From positions 2,537,001-2,601,000 of the forward strand of contig NZ_CP015625.1 in assembly GCF_002007565.1 (NCBI RefSeq): a stretch of 64,000 bases of DNA. The letters run 5' to 3'. The translations under genes and the position numbers were made by a program. The stretch's first letter is position 1; each line of letters opens with the position of its first letter. Under the pieces are notes generated by a model. It searched no databases and was not told the DNA's origin. It was given only the letters and a program-made list of their open reading frames with translations. The DNA comes from Ditibartonella choladocola (GTDB taxonomy: Bacteria > Pseudomonadota > Alphaproteobacteria > Rhizobiales > Rhizobiaceae). Positions 16,981 to 27,272 of the stretch are shown piece after piece.

Positions 16981-18816
16981 CTATTGGCGCAATGGACCAA
17001 CGACCACGCTTGCCCCTTGATCTGCCCGTCCGACAAATTCGCGGAAAACGCGGAAAAGCTCGCGTCCTGTGCCGAATTCATGTGCAGAAAGATCAGGATG
17101 TTCGATCTGTCTGTTGTTGAACTCCTGTTCATCGACGAGAATCGTCAAAGTTCCGTCATTGGCATCAAGCCGGATCATATCGCCGTCTTTCAACCGTGCA
17201 ATCGGCCCGTTATCAAGCGCCTCCGGTGTAACATGGATGGCTGCCGGAATTTTGCCCGACGCGCCCGACATGCGACCATCGGTGACGAGAGCAATTTTTT
17301 GCCCGCGATCCTGCAACACGCCGAGAACTGTCGTCAGTTTATGCAATTCCGGCATACCATTGGCTTTCGGCCCCTGATAGCGCACAACGGCAACAAAATC
17401 CTTGCCGTCAAGTTTACCGGCTTTGAAAGCGTCTTGAAGTTCCAGTTGGTCATTGAAAACAAGAGCCGGTGCTTCAATCAACCAGCGTTCGGGTTTGACT
17501 GCCGATACCTTGATAATAGCAGCGCCCATATTGCCGGAAAGTACCCGAATGCCGCCATCCGCTTGAAAGGGTTTCCGCCATCCGGTGAGCACTTTTTCAT
17601 CGCCACTTTTTTCCGGTGCCGGTTCACGCACAACTTGCCCGTCACTTCCCAGTTTCGGTTCGGTTGCATAAGCATCCAAGCCCTCGCCGACAACTGTGCG
17701 GACATCTTCATGAACAAGACCCGCTTCAATCAGTTGCTTGATAACAAATCCCATGCCGCCCGCGGCGTGAAAATAGTTCACATCGGCAAGACCATTTGGA
17801 TAAACCCTTGCAATAAGCGGAACGACCGACGAGATTTCGGCAATATCGCCCCAGGTAAGATCAATGCCTGCTGCATGAGCCATAGCGATCAGATGAATTG
17901 TATGGTTGGTCGAACCACCTGTAGCATTCAACCCGACAATCGCATTGACAAAAGACTTTTCGTCAATCATCGCACCCACCGGCGTATATTCATTGCCAAG
18001 GGCGGTAATTTCGAGAGCACGCTTTGTTGCTTCGCGCGTTAATGCATCGCGCAAGGGTGTATTGGGGTTGATGAATGCGGCTCCCGGCATATGAAGCCCC
18101 ATCATCTCCATCATCATCTGGTTGGAATTGGCCGTTCCATAAAAAGTACAAGTGCCCGGCCCATGATAGGAAGTCGCTTCCGACTGGAGTAACGTTTTAC
18201 GATCAACTTTACCTTCGGCATAAAGCTGACGGATTTCGGCTTTTTTGTCGTTACCCTGACCGGTTGTCATAGGGCCAGAGGGCACAAAAATTGCCGGAAT
18301 ATGCCCGAATGTCAAAGCGGCAATGACAAGACCCGGCACAATTTTATCGCAAATTCCAAGATAAAGTGCTGCATCGAACACGTCATGCGACAAGCCGACG
18401 GCAGCAGCCATAGCAATCACATCGCGTGAAAAAAGCGACAGCTCCATGCCGGTATAACCTTGGGTAATGCCATCACACATTGCCGGCACACCACTGGCAA
18501 CTTCGGCTACACCGCCGGCTTCACGCGCCGCAGCCCTGATAATTTCAGGAAAAGCTTCAAAAGGCTGGTGCGCAGACAACATATCATTATAGGCTGTGAT
18601 AATACCGATATTGCCAACGACATCTTCCTCCAACCGTTCTTTATCTAGTGGCGCACAGGCTGCAAAACTATGAGCCTGATTGGCACAAGCAAAAAAACTG
18701 CGACGCGGGCGATTACGTGCTGCACGGGTTATCCGATCAAGATAGATTTCGCGACTTTTCTTTGACCGCTCACGAATCCGGTCTGTCACGGCAGCGATTG
18801 TGCCCGAAAGAGACAT
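16981..18816 (-). CDS. edd: 6-Phosphogluconate dehydratase Edd
   Basis: A 611-residue member of the IlvD/Edd dehydratase family that converts 6-phosphogluconate to 2-keto-3-deoxy-6-phosphogluconate in the Entner-Doudoroff pathway. Family landmarks: [64 protein letters not shown] and [20 protein letters not shown]. The Cys residues in the first two belong to the iron-sulfur site. A GGAGAAAG lies before the ATG. It is the last gene of zwf-pgl-edd, 14 bases after pgl. The aldolase (eda) is not in the window. Confidence 0.96.
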   Translation of the reverse strand: MSLSGTIAAVTDRIRERSKKSREIYLDRITRAARNRPRRSFFACANQAHSFAACAPLDKERLEEDVVGNIGIITAYNDMLSAHQPFEAFPEIIRAAAREAGGVAEVASGVPAMCDGITQGYTGMELSLFSRDVIAMAAAVGLSHDVFDAALYLGICDKIVPGLVIAALTFGHIPAIFVPSGPMTTGQGNDKKAEIRQLYAEGKVDRKTLLQSEATSYHGPGTCTFYGTANSNQMMMEMMGLHMPGAAFINPNTPLRDALTREATKRALEITALGNEYTPVGAMIDEKSFVNAIVGLNATGGSTNHTIHLIAMAHAAGIDLTWGDIAEISSVVPLIARVYPNGLADVNYFHAAGGMGFVIKQLIEAGLVHEDVRTVVGEGLDAYATEPKLGSDGQVVREPAPEKSGDEKVLTGWRKPFQADGGIRVLSGNMGAAIIKVSAVKPERWLIEAPALVFNDQLELQDAFKAGKLDGKDFVAVVRYQGPKANGMPELHKLTTVLGVLQDRGQKIALVTDGRMSGASGKIPAAIHVTPEALDNGPIARLKDGDMIRLDANDGTLTILVDEQEFNNRQIEHPDLSAHEFGTGRELFRVFREFVGRADQGASVVVGPLRQ

Positions 18817-18830
18817 GTTCTTTCTTTCTC

Positions 18831-19598
18831 CTAAACTGAAACTGTATCAAATAACGAATGGGTTCCATCCGTAATCTGTTTTTCTTCTTCATTGGGCGAC
18901 CAGTAGACCTGCACAGGATGGCGGGTGTTTTTCAACACTGCGCGAATTGGCAATTCTTCAACCGGTCCGTCCTGCAAAGCACGCTCGAAAACATCCAGTT
19001 TTGTCTGACCTTCAATATGAAGGGCAATGAAACGTGCTTCGGCAATCACCGGCAATGTAAGTGTCAGGCGGGCTTCCTTCAAGCCGCGTGCATGAATTGG
19101 TAAAACCAGCGCACGCGATTCCGGATCAATGGCCTGTTTCAAACGGTCACCGCCGGGGAAAAACGAAGCTGTATGCCCGTCGGTTCCCATGCCGAGAACA
19201 ATGACATCGAAAGGCCGTGGCAAACCATTAATGCGGCTTGCTGCGGAAAAAGCCGCAAGCTCTGCAGTAATTGACGGGTTATAAAGGCCGTAAAAGCGGG
19301 CTTTTGAAGCAAAATTCTGTAACAGGCTTGAACGCACCAGACGTTCGTTGGAACGATCATCTGTCACGGGCACAAATCGTTCATCCACCAGAGTGACAAG
19401 AATGTTTTTCCAATCAATATCTGCCTTGGCGAGATAATGGAAAAAAAGTTCGGGCGTTTTACCACCCGACACTGCCAGCACTGCCTGTTTGCGTTCAACA
19501 ATGGCAACACTCAATTCGGCCGCCACCCGATCGGCCAAAGCCGAAGCCAATGCAGAAGGCGTATCAAAATTCAACCGGTTTGTATCCATCAAGCTCAT
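18831..19598 (-). CDS. pgl: 6-Phosphogluconolactonase
   Basis: A 255-residue cytoplasmic hydrolase that opens 6-phosphogluconolactone made by Zwf. Signatures: [19 protein letters not shown] near the start, [19 protein letters not shown] and [17 protein letters not shown]. It sits between zwf (nine bases upstream) and edd (14 bases downstream) in one operon, which gives the complete route from glucose-6-phosphate to KDPG. The start could also be the second Met (MDTNRLNFD), three codons in. Confidence 0.93.
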   Translation of the reverse strand: MSLMDTNRLNFDTPSALASALADRVAAELSVAIVERKQAVLAVSGGKTPELFFHYLAKADIDWKNILVTLVDERFVPVTDDRSNERLVRSSLLQNFASKARFYGLYNPSITAELAAFSAASRINGLPRPFDVIVLGMGTDGHTASFFPGGDRLKQAIDPESRALVLPIHARGLKEARLTLTLPVIAEARFIALHIEGQTKLDVFERALQDGPVEELPIRAVLKNTRHPVQVYWSPNEEEKQITDGTHSLFDTVSV

Positions 19599-19607
19599 AG
19601 CAATACC

Positions 19608-21086
19608 CTAAACTGTATCGTTCCATGTCCGACCGTCCCGCTCGATCAGGGCAATCGACTTTGATGGCCCCCATGTTCCCGCGGTATATCCCTGAACAGG
19701 CATGTTTGTTGCTTCCCAACCTTCTTCAATCGGGTCGACAAAGCTCCACGCTGCTTCAACCTCATCACGCCGCATGAACAATGTCTGGTTGCCACGGACA
19801 GCATCCATCAACAGACGTTCATATGCATCGGGATTGCGAACCGGAAATGAATCGGCAAATGTCATATCAAGCGGCACATGGTGAAGGCGCATTCCGCCAG
19901 GCCCCGGATCCTTTATCATCAGCCATTGTTTGACACCCTCATCCGGTTGCAAACGGATAACCAGCCGGTTTGGTACAATTTCACCAGCTTCGCTGCCAAA
20001 AATATTGTAAGGAATGGGTTTGAACGTCACCACTATTTCCGACATGCGGGTTGCAAGGCGTTTGCCGGTGCGCAAATAAAAGGGTGCACCTGCCCAACGC
20101 CAATTGTTAATGTCAACTTTCAAAGCAACAAATGTTTCGGTATTGCTTTTATCTTTTTTAAGATCATCAAGATAGGAACCGACAGGCCCGCTTGTCGAAG
20201 CACCGGCCTTATATTGCCCGCGTACCGTGTGGGTTGTCACATTATGGCTATCAATACGGGAAAGTGAATGCAGAACTTTAAGCTTCTCGTCACGAACCAC
20301 ATCGGCCGTATTGGCTGAAGGTGGTTCCATCGCGACAAGGCATAAAAGCTGCAACATATGGTTTTGCACCATGTCGCGAAGCGCGCCCGCATTATCATAA
20401 TAACCGGCTCTTCCCTCAAGCCCGACCGATTCGGCTACTGTTATCTGGACATGGTCGATATGAGCCGAGTTCCACAATGGTTCATAAAGCGCATTGGCAA
20501 AGCGCAACGCCATCAAATTCTGGACAGTCTCTTTTCCCAGATAATGGTCGATACGAAAAATCTGGTTCTCGTGAAAAACACTTGCCAATATATCATTCAG
20601 TTTTGTTGCCGTTTCGCGATCACGGCCGATCGGTTTTTCAACAATAATGCGGCTATCATCGGTGACCAGACCATTTTTTCCCAAGCGTTCGGCAATGCTG
20701 CCGAAAAGAGCCGGACTGACCGCCAGATAAAAAGCCCTGATAGCTTTGACCGAGGGAATCTCGATGGCTTTTTTCAATTGATCCCAACCCGCGTCGGTTG
20801 TGGCATCAACCGGAACATAACTCAATCGCTTTAAAAACCTGTCAACTTCACTTTTATCAATATCGTCGGCAGAAACATGTTTCTCGATCGCTTGGCGCGC
20901 AAAATTACGGTATTCTTCGTCTGTCAATTTCGAGCGGGATGTACCGATAATACGTGTCGGCTCACTGAACTGCCCTGTGCATTGGCGGTGATAAAGTGCA
21001 GGCAATAGCTTTCTTTCGGCAAGGTCGCCCGCACCGCCAAAAACGATACAATCAAACGGGGGAATAGGAATTATTTTACTTACCAT
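19608..21086 (-). CDS. zwf: Glucose-6-phosphate 1-dehydrogenase Zwf
   Basis: A 492-residue enzyme that oxidises glucose-6-phosphate to the lactone with NADP. Visible features: nucleotide-binding FGGAGDLAERKLLPALYHR near the start, IVEKPIGRD, the active-site RIDHYLGKETVQNLMALRFAN with the catalytic His, and WAGAPFYLRTGKRL in the substrate region. Length and layout are typical. It is the first gene of the zwf-pgl-edd operon; the promoter should lie in 21087-21388. Confidence 0.96.
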   Translation of the reverse strand: MVSKIIPIPPFDCIVFGGAGDLAERKLLPALYHRQCTGQFSEPTRIIGTSRSKLTDEEYRNFARQAIEKHVSADDIDKSEVDRFLKRLSYVPVDATTDAGWDQLKKAIEIPSVKAIRAFYLAVSPALFGSIAERLGKNGLVTDDSRIIVEKPIGRDRETATKLNDILASVFHENQIFRIDHYLGKETVQNLMALRFANALYEPLWNSAHIDHVQITVAESVGLEGRAGYYDNAGALRDMVQNHMLQLLCLVAMEPPSANTADVVRDEKLKVLHSLSRIDSHNVTTHTVRGQYKAGASTSGPVGSYLDDLKKDKSNTETFVALKVDINNWRWAGAPFYLRTGKRLATRMSEIVVTFKPIPYNIFGSEAGEIVPNRLVIRLQPDEGVKQWLMIKDPGPGGMRLHHVPLDMTFADSFPVRNPDAYERLLMDAVRGNQTLFMRRDEVEAAWSFVDPIEEGWEATNMPVQGYTAGTWGPSKSIALIERDGRTWNDTV

Positions 21087-21388
21087 GGAAATATCAAAGT
21101 CCTCGGACGCTTCACCTTAAGTGCTCAATCTTGTTCATATCACAATATATATGCCTTGAGGTGCTGAATAAGCTGTTAATTTGGCGTTCACTTCACCGTT
21201 AATTTTATCTTTCAAGTCATTAAAATTTGTCAGAAACGCTTTTTTTAAAGGTGCTGCGCAAACAATCGGCTTCTTTTCTTGCCGCTTCCGGTGGCTCAAC
21301 ATTTTTTTGCGGCTCGTTCCGCCACTTTCCGCGCCCCGTATTGGTCGGCAATGTAATAAGATTGAAGCCGAGAAAATTTTTAAAAACT
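21087..21388. other. zwf promoter region, no gene seen
   Basis: About 300 bases between zwf and the puuB-like stop. An 85-codon minus-strand frame here has low-complexity basic sequence and no ribosome site; I do not accept it. No terminator for the puuB-like gene is obvious. Confidence 0.5.
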
Positions 21389-22669
21389 TCAAAATCTATC
21401 CATTAATGCAAAAAACCGCATTGCCAGCCAAAGAAGCGGCCTCCTTAACGTTTTTCCACCCGGAAAAGGCGAAATTTTCAGCTCTTTGAAAGAGTGGATA
21501 CGATCACCTTTGCCGGTTATGCTTTCTGCGTAAAGCTTTCCCATAAAAGGAGCAAGCATAACCCCATGACCGGAATAACCGCCGCAATAAGTAACATTTT
21601 GCATAATGTCACGGATATAAGGCATCCGCTCGACCGTTATCGCAACAGTGCCACCCCAACAATGCGTCAGTTCGATTTCACTTAATTTCGGAAAAATTTC
21701 TACCATTTGCGCACGAATACGATCGGCGAGATGGTCGGCTACAGCTTTATCGTAACTTTCAACACCACCAAAAAGCAGACGGTTATCAACGCTTTTTCTG
21801 AAATAGCGCACGACAAAACGCGAATCGTCCACCGCCTCTCCACCACGCAAAATCTCGCTATCAATCGGCAATGGAGCAGTCGCACCGATATAGGAACGAA
21901 TCGGAATGATTGTGCGGTCTACAAAACCGCGTAAAGTTTGATTGTAGCCATTGGTGGCGAGTAACACATGCGCGGATTTGATATAACCGTCGGGGGTGGT
22001 TATAATGCACTTGTCATTCTTGACTTCAAGCGACGTTGCAGGCGTTTTTTCATAAAGTTCCGCTCCCGCTTTTGAAGCGAGAGAAGCAAGTCCGACAACC
22101 AGTTTTAACGGATTGATGTGACCGGTACCGGTATCGCGAATACCACCATAATAGAAATCCGACCCCAAACGGTCTTGCGTTTCCTTGCGGTCCATGAATG
22201 ACAATTGGTCATAACCATAGCGCAGCATGTTTTCGACATGCGCCTGATAAGCTGCAATCTCGCGTTTCTTATGAATAAGCGACAATTGTCCGGGGAAATA
22301 GTCGAGATCTATTTTGTTACCAAGTTCCAATATATCTTTTTTGGCTTCTTCCGCCAGATCGAACAAAGCTTTGGCTCTTTCGTGCCCAAGTGCTTTTTCA
22401 AGCTTTTCCACCCATTGACGCTGCCCCGTTCCAAGTTGTCCGCCATTGCGGCCGGATGCGCCATCGCCAAAACGCGCCCCGTCGACAAGCACAACGCGAA
22501 GCCCTGCTTTTGCCAGATGATAGCTTGCGGAAAGTCCGGTGAAGCCACCGCCTATAACAGCAACATCGCATTCTTTTGTTTCATGAAGAACGGGGTATGT
22601 CGGACGTTCGGCTACGCTGAATTCATACCATGATATACCCGGCGAAATGGTATTGTCGTGAAACATCAT
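21389..22669 (-). CDS. puuB: FAD-dependent gamma-glutamylputrescine oxidase-like protein
   Basis: A DAO-family flavoenzyme of about 426 residues. It starts MMFHDNTISPGISWYEFS, followed by the FAD-binding CDVAVIGGGFTGLSASYHLAKAG and FGDGASGRNGGQLGTGQRQW, as in PuuB/OrdL proteins. Near the end CGGYSGHGVMLAPFMGKL is also typical. PuuB oxidises gamma-glutamylputrescine to the aldehyde. The start at 22669 follows a TTTAGGAT site and lies eight bases after the glutamine-synthetase-like gene; an upstream start inside that gene (22711) is unlikely. The Puu assignment depends on this pairing; a related amine or amino-acid oxidase is possible. Confidence 0.75.
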   Translation of the reverse strand: MMFHDNTISPGISWYEFSVAERPTYPVLHETKECDVAVIGGGFTGLSASYHLAKAGLRVVLVDGARFGDGASGRNGGQLGTGQRQWVEKLEKALGHERAKALFDLAEEAKKDILELGNKIDLDYFPGQLSLIHKKREIAAYQAHVENMLRYGYDQLSFMDRKETQDRLGSDFYYGGIRDTGTGHINPLKLVVGLASLASKAGAELYEKTPATSLEVKNDKCIITTPDGYIKSAHVLLATNGYNQTLRGFVDRTIIPIRSYIGATAPLPIDSEILRGGEAVDDSRFVVRYFRKSVDNRLLFGGVESYDKAVADHLADRIRAQMVEIFPKLSEIELTHCWGGTVAITVERMPYIRDIMQNVTYCGGYSGHGVMLAPFMGKLYAESITGKGDRIHSFKELKISPFPGGKTLRRPLLWLAMRFFALMDRF

Positions 22670-22677
22670 CCAATATC

Positions 22678-24105
22678 CTAAACATTGAGCAGCAAATATT
22701 CCCGCTCCCAAGGACTGATAACTTCCATGAAGGTTTCAAATTCTTGCCTTTTGATTGCCGAATAGGTGTTTACAAATGCATCCCCCAACACTGAACGCAA
22801 CCGTTTATTTTCATCAAATAGCGCTACAGCTTCGACAAGGCCCCTTGGCAAATCCACATGATCGGCATTGACAGTTTGCGAGGACGGTTCATCAGGCTTG
22901 AGTTTATCGACAAGCCCTATGAGGCCGCAAGCAAGAGATGCCGCAAGTGCGAGATAAGGATTGGCATCGGACGACGGAAGGCGGTTTTCAACCCGTCGTG
23001 CCTGAGGCGCCGAACGGGGAACACGGAAAGCGGTTGTGCGATTGTCATATCCCCAATGGAGATTGACCGGTGCCGAAAGATCGGGAACCAAACGGCGATA
23101 GGAATTGACATATGGTGCAAGCATGACCATTGCACTTGCCATATGTTTTTGTAACCCGCCCAGAAAATACCGGAAAGCCTCACTTTCACTGCCATCCGCG
23201 CGGGTAAAAATATTGTTGCCGGTCTTCATGTCGACAATAGATTGATGAATATGCATGGCCGACCCCGGTTGGCCCTGAATGGGTTTCGCCATAAAAGTCG
23301 CATACATATCATGTTTGAAAGCCGCTTCACGTATCGTGCGCTTGAACAGAAAAACCTGATCGGCAAGTTCGATCGGGTCGCCGTGACGCAAATTGATTTC
23401 AAGCTGGCCTGCCCCTTCTTCATGAATCAATGTGTCGATTTCCAGGCCTTGCGCCTCGGAAAAATGATACATATCGTCAATCAATTCATCAAATTCGTTA
23501 ACACCGGCAATGGAATAGCCCTGCCCGCCGCCGATTGCGCGACCGGAGCGGCCGACGGGAGGTGTCAACGGATAATCGGGATCAGGATTTTTCTGGACAA
23601 GATAAAACTCTATTTCCGGTGCAACGACCGGCTTCAATCCCAATTTTGTGTAGGATTCAACGACATTGCGCAAAACATTGCGCGGCGTAAATTCAACCCG
23701 TTTACCGCTCTGGTAAACAATATCGCAAATAACCTGCGCGGTCGGATCATCTTCCCACGGGACAACGCTTAAAGTCGCAAGATCGGGTTCGAGACGCAAA
23801 TCACCGTCATCGGCGGGATAATGGAAACCGTTGCCATCTTCGGGATAATCGCCGGAAATTGTTGCCATAAACACAGCAGATGGCAGCGCAAGTGACGTAT
23901 CGGAGGTAAACTTGTTTGACGGCATCATTTTGCCGCGAGCGACACCGGCCTGATCGGGGGTAATACATTCAATGTCTTCAATACCGCGAAAAGCCAGCCA
24001 CTCCGACGCTTCGTTCCAATTTTTCACGCCATAAATATTCTTGAGATAAGCGTGCTGTATTTTTGTATTTTTATCTTTTGCCTTTTTTGTTTTTTTTACC
24101 GTCAT
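22678..24105 (-). CDS. puuA: Glutamine synthetase-family enzyme, gamma-glutamylputrescine synthetase-like
   Basis: A 475-residue protein with the glutamine synthetase fold: a beta-grasp N-terminal part (IEDIECITPDQAGVARGKMMPSNKF), catalytic-domain PEIEFYLVQ, EEGAGQLEINLRHGDP, PGSAMHIHQS and DNRTTAFRVP. The N-terminal DQAGVARGK form and the length match the PuuA/GlnA-like group that ligates glutamate to amines, not classical ammonia-assimilating GlnA. It begins with a very Lys-rich stretch (MTVKKTKKAKDKNTK). Coupled to the flavin oxidase gene eight bases downstream, it suggests a gamma-glutamylated putrescine route. Other amines (ethanolamine, isopropylamine) cannot be excluded. Confidence 0.8.
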   Translation of the reverse strand: MTVKKTKKAKDKNTKIQHAYLKNIYGVKNWNEASEWLAFRGIEDIECITPDQAGVARGKMMPSNKFTSDTSLALPSAVFMATISGDYPEDGNGFHYPADDGDLRLEPDLATLSVVPWEDDPTAQVICDIVYQSGKRVEFTPRNVLRNVVESYTKLGLKPVVAPEIEFYLVQKNPDPDYPLTPPVGRSGRAIGGGQGYSIAGVNEFDELIDDMYHFSEAQGLEIDTLIHEEGAGQLEINLRHGDPIELADQVFLFKRTIREAAFKHDMYATFMAKPIQGQPGSAMHIHQSIVDMKTGNNIFTRADGSESEAFRYFLGGLQKHMASAMVMLAPYVNSYRRLVPDLSAPVNLHWGYDNRTTAFRVPRSAPQARRVENRLPSSDANPYLALAASLACGLIGLVDKLKPDEPSSQTVNADHVDLPRGLVEAVALFDENKRLRSVLGDAFVNTYSAIKRQEFETFMEVISPWEREYLLLNV

Positions 24106-24803
24106 AAAACACCAAATCGAAATTTATATCGTCAACAGAGAATGATTATCTACTTTCAAAAAATGTGACAGGCAAAAATTGTGACGGGCTTGGCCTTTTG
24201 TCAACCGGTTGTTCGTTTTTCACGTGCTTTTTGCCAAATCATGAAAACCGTTTTGAATTCATTTTCCGGTTTTGCCTTAAATTTATCGCAGCGGTTGAGT
24301 TTTTCCCTCCGACAACAGTGTCGCGCATTTTCATTATATAGATTATACAAGTTCCTGCCTTATAAAGGTTAGTCAAAAGGAAGATATCTTCTAAAAATAT
24401 TTCTTTTTTCAATGTCCATCATTTGAAAGCAGGCTTTCCATTTTCGCAATGACGAACGCCCCGTTAATTTCTTGTCTTAGCAAAAAAGACAGCCATTTTT
24501 CTTTCACTGACGCGCAAAAGTCCCACAAAACAGGCTTATGCGATGAAATGCCTATCCGTTGATATGATTTATCTTTAGCCGGATATAGCTTCAAAAGAAT
24601 TTAACGTCGCCTGTTCTGCTTGCTATTTTTTACGTTATTCGATCCATCCGCCGTGATAGGGAGTCTTGAAAAACAACAGCCTAATCATTCATTTTTTTAA
24701 ATTGGATGTTCTGGCTTTTAACCATCTTCAACAGGGATAAAACGCTAACTCCGGAACCACAAAAGGCCGGACTAAAATAAAAGAAATCAAGCTTGAAAAA
24801 AAA
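24106..24803. other. Intergenic region upstream of puuA-like gene
   Basis: About 700 bases, AT-rich, with no convincing gene. Short frames of about 60 codons (for example 24181-24372 plus, 24409-24594 minus) have no ribosome site or family character. Confidence 0.5.
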
Positions 24804-24880
24804 TGGTACGGTTGGTGGGAGTTGAACCTACGACCTCTGGTGCCACAAACCAGCGCTCTAACCAACTGAGCTACAACCGC
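24804..24880 (-). tRNA. tRNA-His (anticodon GTG)
   Basis: The minus strand reads GCGGTTG-TA-GCTC... as acceptor and D arm, CTGGT-TTGTGGC-ACCAG as anticodon arm with GTG, and a GTTCAAC T-loop, ending ...CAACCGT-A-CCA with the CCA encoded. Position 1 is G opposite U72, the discriminator is A73, and the base before G1 is U, so the usual G-1 opposite C73 is absent. This pattern is known in a group of alphaproteobacteria together with an altered histidyl-tRNA synthetase. There is no integrase or attachment-site copy nearby. Confidence 0.95.
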
Positions 24881-25209
24881 ATCGGCGGAATTAAACATTC
24901 CGACCGGTGACATACGGAAGATCGAACAATTTTGCAAGTGCCTTAACGCATTTTAACCCTATTTATTGGTATTTTCGTCGGGTTTTTGTTTTTTATAAAA
25001 TGCAAAAATAGTGAAGATTGCCGTTTTTTCAAATAGCCGAGCCGAAGAAATCCGCCGATAGCGAAGAAGTTAAAAACTGTCCAAGAGGGTTATTGCCCCT
25101 TTGCCATACGGAACGTTGATAGAATCATGGCTAAAAAATCGGCTTTCAACTTTATTGAATGTTTAAGCCCCAAATAGCGATTATCTTCGCGTTATATTTT
25201 TCTAAAAAA

Positions 25210-25728
25210 CGCTTCGCACTTTTCAGGCACTGCTTGGGCACTTTCGGGGAACCAAGTCTTTAATGCACTTGGGTTTATCCCAAAACCGTACTTTTTACTT
25301 GTCGCAGTGCTTTCTCTGAAAACCGCTTCGCACTTTTCAGGCACTGCTTGGGCACTTTCGGGGAACCAAGTCTTTAATGCACTTGGGTTTATCCCAAAAC
25401 CGTACTTTTTACTTGTCGCAGTGCTTTCTCTGAAAACCGCTTCGCACTTTTCAGGCACTGCTTGGGCACTTTCGGGGAACCAAGTCTTTAATGCACTTGG
25501 GTTTATCCCAAAACCGTACTTTTTACTTGTCGCAGTGCTTTCTCTGAAAACCGCTTCGCACTTTTCAGGCACTGCTTGGACACTTTCGGGGAACCAAGTC
25601 TTTAATGCACTTGGGTTTATCCCAAAACCGTACTTTTTACTTATCGCAGTGCTTTCTCTGAAAACCGCTTCGCACTTTTCAGGCACTGCTTGGGCACTTT
25701 TGGGAAACCAGGTTTTTAGTGCACGTGC
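25210..25728. repeat. 114-bp tandem repeat array, about 4.5 copies
   Basis: Units begin at GCTTCGCACTTTTC at about 25211, 25325, 25439, 25553 and 25667, an exact 114-base period; the fifth copy is partial and diverged. Copies differ at only a few bases. Because 114 is 38 codons, long frames stay open on both strands (164 codons minus, 200 codons plus), but neither has a ribosome site or recognisable content. Each unit holds a small inverted repeat, TTGGG-N5-CCCAA. The array abuts the pyrD stop (25731) and so lies in its 3' untranslated region. Confidence 0.95.
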
Positions 25729-25730
25729 TC

Positions 25731-26819
25731 CTAATCAGGGATTTTGCGGTTTGCCCATTCATCGAGAGACAGGTCGCGATATTCCCCTATCTTCCCCACT
25801 CCATCTTTTTCCATGGTTTCAAGCACATTTTCCAGAATGTGTCGCGCAAGCCCTGCACCTTCGTAAACCATCGCACTATAAAGTTCGACAAGATCGGCTC
25901 CGGCTTTGATTTTTTCGAGTGCCGTTTTCGCATCATAAACGCCGCCCACCCCGATGATCGGTTTTTGCTGCTGCAATCTCTTGCGCATTTTTGCAAGAAT
26001 AATTGTCGAGCGTTCAAATAACGGCTTGCCGGAAAGCCCGCCCGATTCGCCGCTGAAGCTTTTATTTTGAAGACCTGTTCTGGAAAGTGTCGTATTGGAA
26101 ACAATAAGCCCGTCAACATCCGAGGCGAGAAGTTCGGCGGCTACATCATCAAGCCCTTCTTCAGTCAAATCAGGAGCTATCTTTAAAAAGACCGGAACAT
26201 GAACACCCGTCTTTTGTTTTTCTTCCGCTCTCGCCCCGCTCACCGACAGGAGCAATTCCTTCAAACTGTCACGGGCTTGCAAATTCCGTAAGCCCGGTGT
26301 GTTCGGTGATGAAATATTGATGGTGAAAAAGCTTGCAACATCATAAAAGCAATGAATGCCGCGCGAATAGTCGAGAATACGATCGTCCGAATCCTTGTTC
26401 GCGCCGATATTGACCCCGACAATGCCCTGCTTTTTGCGCTTGGCGAGGCGTTTATGGGCAGCTTCATGCCCCTCATTGTTAAACCCCATGCGATTGATAA
26501 CAGCCTCGTCTTCACGAAGACGAAAAAGACGGGGTTGAGGGTTGCCCGCTTGTGGGCGCGGCGTGATTGTGCCAACTTCGCTAAAGCCGAACCCCAAACG
26601 CAATATTTGATCGGGAACTTCGGCATTTTTATCATATCCGGCAGCCAAACCTAAAAAGTTCGGAAATTCCAGTCCGGCTATGTTCACACTCAAACGTTGG
26701 TCATGGATTGCCTCCCCCGAACCGAAGCCCGCCTTCAATGCAAGGATGGAAAGCTTGTGGGCTTTTTCGGGTGAAAGGCAAAAAATCAACGGGCGCAAAT
26801 AAGAACGATAAAGGTTCAT
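25731..26819 (-). CDS. pyrD: Dihydroorotate dehydrogenase (quinone), class 2
   Basis: A 362-residue FMN enzyme that oxidises dihydroorotate to orotate in pyrimidine synthesis, passing electrons to membrane quinones. The N-terminal amphipathic membrane-associating part ([23 protein letters not shown]) marks class 2. Motifs: [51 protein letters not shown], the substrate loop [10 protein letters not shown] with the catalytic Ser region, and [15 protein letters not shown]. Its start overlaps the DUF952 gene end by four bases, so it is the second gene of that pair. The tandem repeat array begins directly after its stop. Confidence 0.95.
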   Translation of the reverse strand: MNLYRSYLRPLIFCLSPEKAHKLSILALKAGFGSGEAIHDQRLSVNIAGLEFPNFLGLAAGYDKNAEVPDQILRLGFGFSEVGTITPRPQAGNPQPRLFRLREDEAVINRMGFNNEGHEAAHKRLAKRKKQGIVGVNIGANKDSDDRILDYSRGIHCFYDVASFFTINISSPNTPGLRNLQARDSLKELLLSVSGARAEEKQKTGVHVPVFLKIAPDLTEEGLDDVAAELLASDVDGLIVSNTTLSRTGLQNKSFSGESGGLSGKPLFERSTIILAKMRKRLQQQKPIIGVGGVYDAKTALEKIKAGADLVELYSAMVYEGAGLARHILENVLETMEKDGVGKIGEYRDLSLDEWANRKIPD

Positions 26820-27163
26820 GGCAATACCTCGCTGAACTCGAATAGGCCGTTTTCGTCAGCCTCGAAAGGACTGACACCGACAACAGCTTCAAGCGACAAG
26901 TTGCCATAAAGATGAGGAAAAAACGCCCCGCCACGAGACACTTCATAACGCAGTGCCTCTTCATCAAGTTCATCTTCGTCAACGGCGATAAGCAAAAGAC
27001 CGGTTTGACCTTTAAAATGTTTGTTTGCCGTTTCTGCCACCTGTTCGGCAGTTGAAAAATGGATAAAACCATCGGTAATATCGACCGCAGCACCAGAAAA
27101 AACGCCTGAATCTTCGGCTTTTTTCCATTCGTCTTTCGACACAATCTTATAAATCAAGGCCAT
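26816..27163 (-). CDS. DUF952 domain protein
   Basis: A 115-residue cytoplasmic protein with DUF952 features: [19 protein letters not shown] at the start, [20 protein letters not shown] in the middle and [17 protein letters not shown] near the end. The fold is related to nucleotide- or ADP-ribose-handling domains in structural databases as I recall, but function is not established. It overlaps pyrD by four bases (ATGA), a conserved pairing in Hyphomicrobiales. The promoter probably lies in the short divergent gap 27164-27272. Confidence 0.85.
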   Translation of the reverse strand: MALIYKIVSKDEWKKAEDSGVFSGAAVDITDGFIHFSTAEQVAETANKHFKGQTGLLLIAVDEDELDEEALRYEVSRGGAFFPHLYGNLSLEAVVGVSPFEADENGLFEFSEVLP

Positions 27164-27272
27164 AGCTTTCGAGCCAATATGCTATTTCGTTGAACATCAA
27201 AGTCCATTGAACGGGAAATATTTTTGTTCATCCCTATATAAAGGATATGAGAGTTTCAACCAAGGGATAAAA

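Noticed and set aside
16984-18042. 352-codon frame antisense to edd
   Set aside because: Shadow of a clearly coding gene; no family features or ribosome site.
21135-21392. 85-codon minus-strand frame after the puuB-like gene
   Set aside because: Basic low-complexity sequence, no ribosome site, fits as zwf upstream DNA.
25210-25728. Possible CRISPR array
   Set aside because: The whole 114-base unit is conserved, with no constant-repeat/variable-spacer pattern, and no cas genes are present.
24804-25728. tRNA-His as an integration site for a mobile element
   Set aside because: No integrase, no duplicated tRNA end and no cargo genes; only the tandem repeat lies beyond it.
25192-25909. Long frames of 164 and 200 codons across the repeat array
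   Set aside because: They are open only because the period is a multiple of three; no ribosome site, and the plus frame runs antisense into pyrD.
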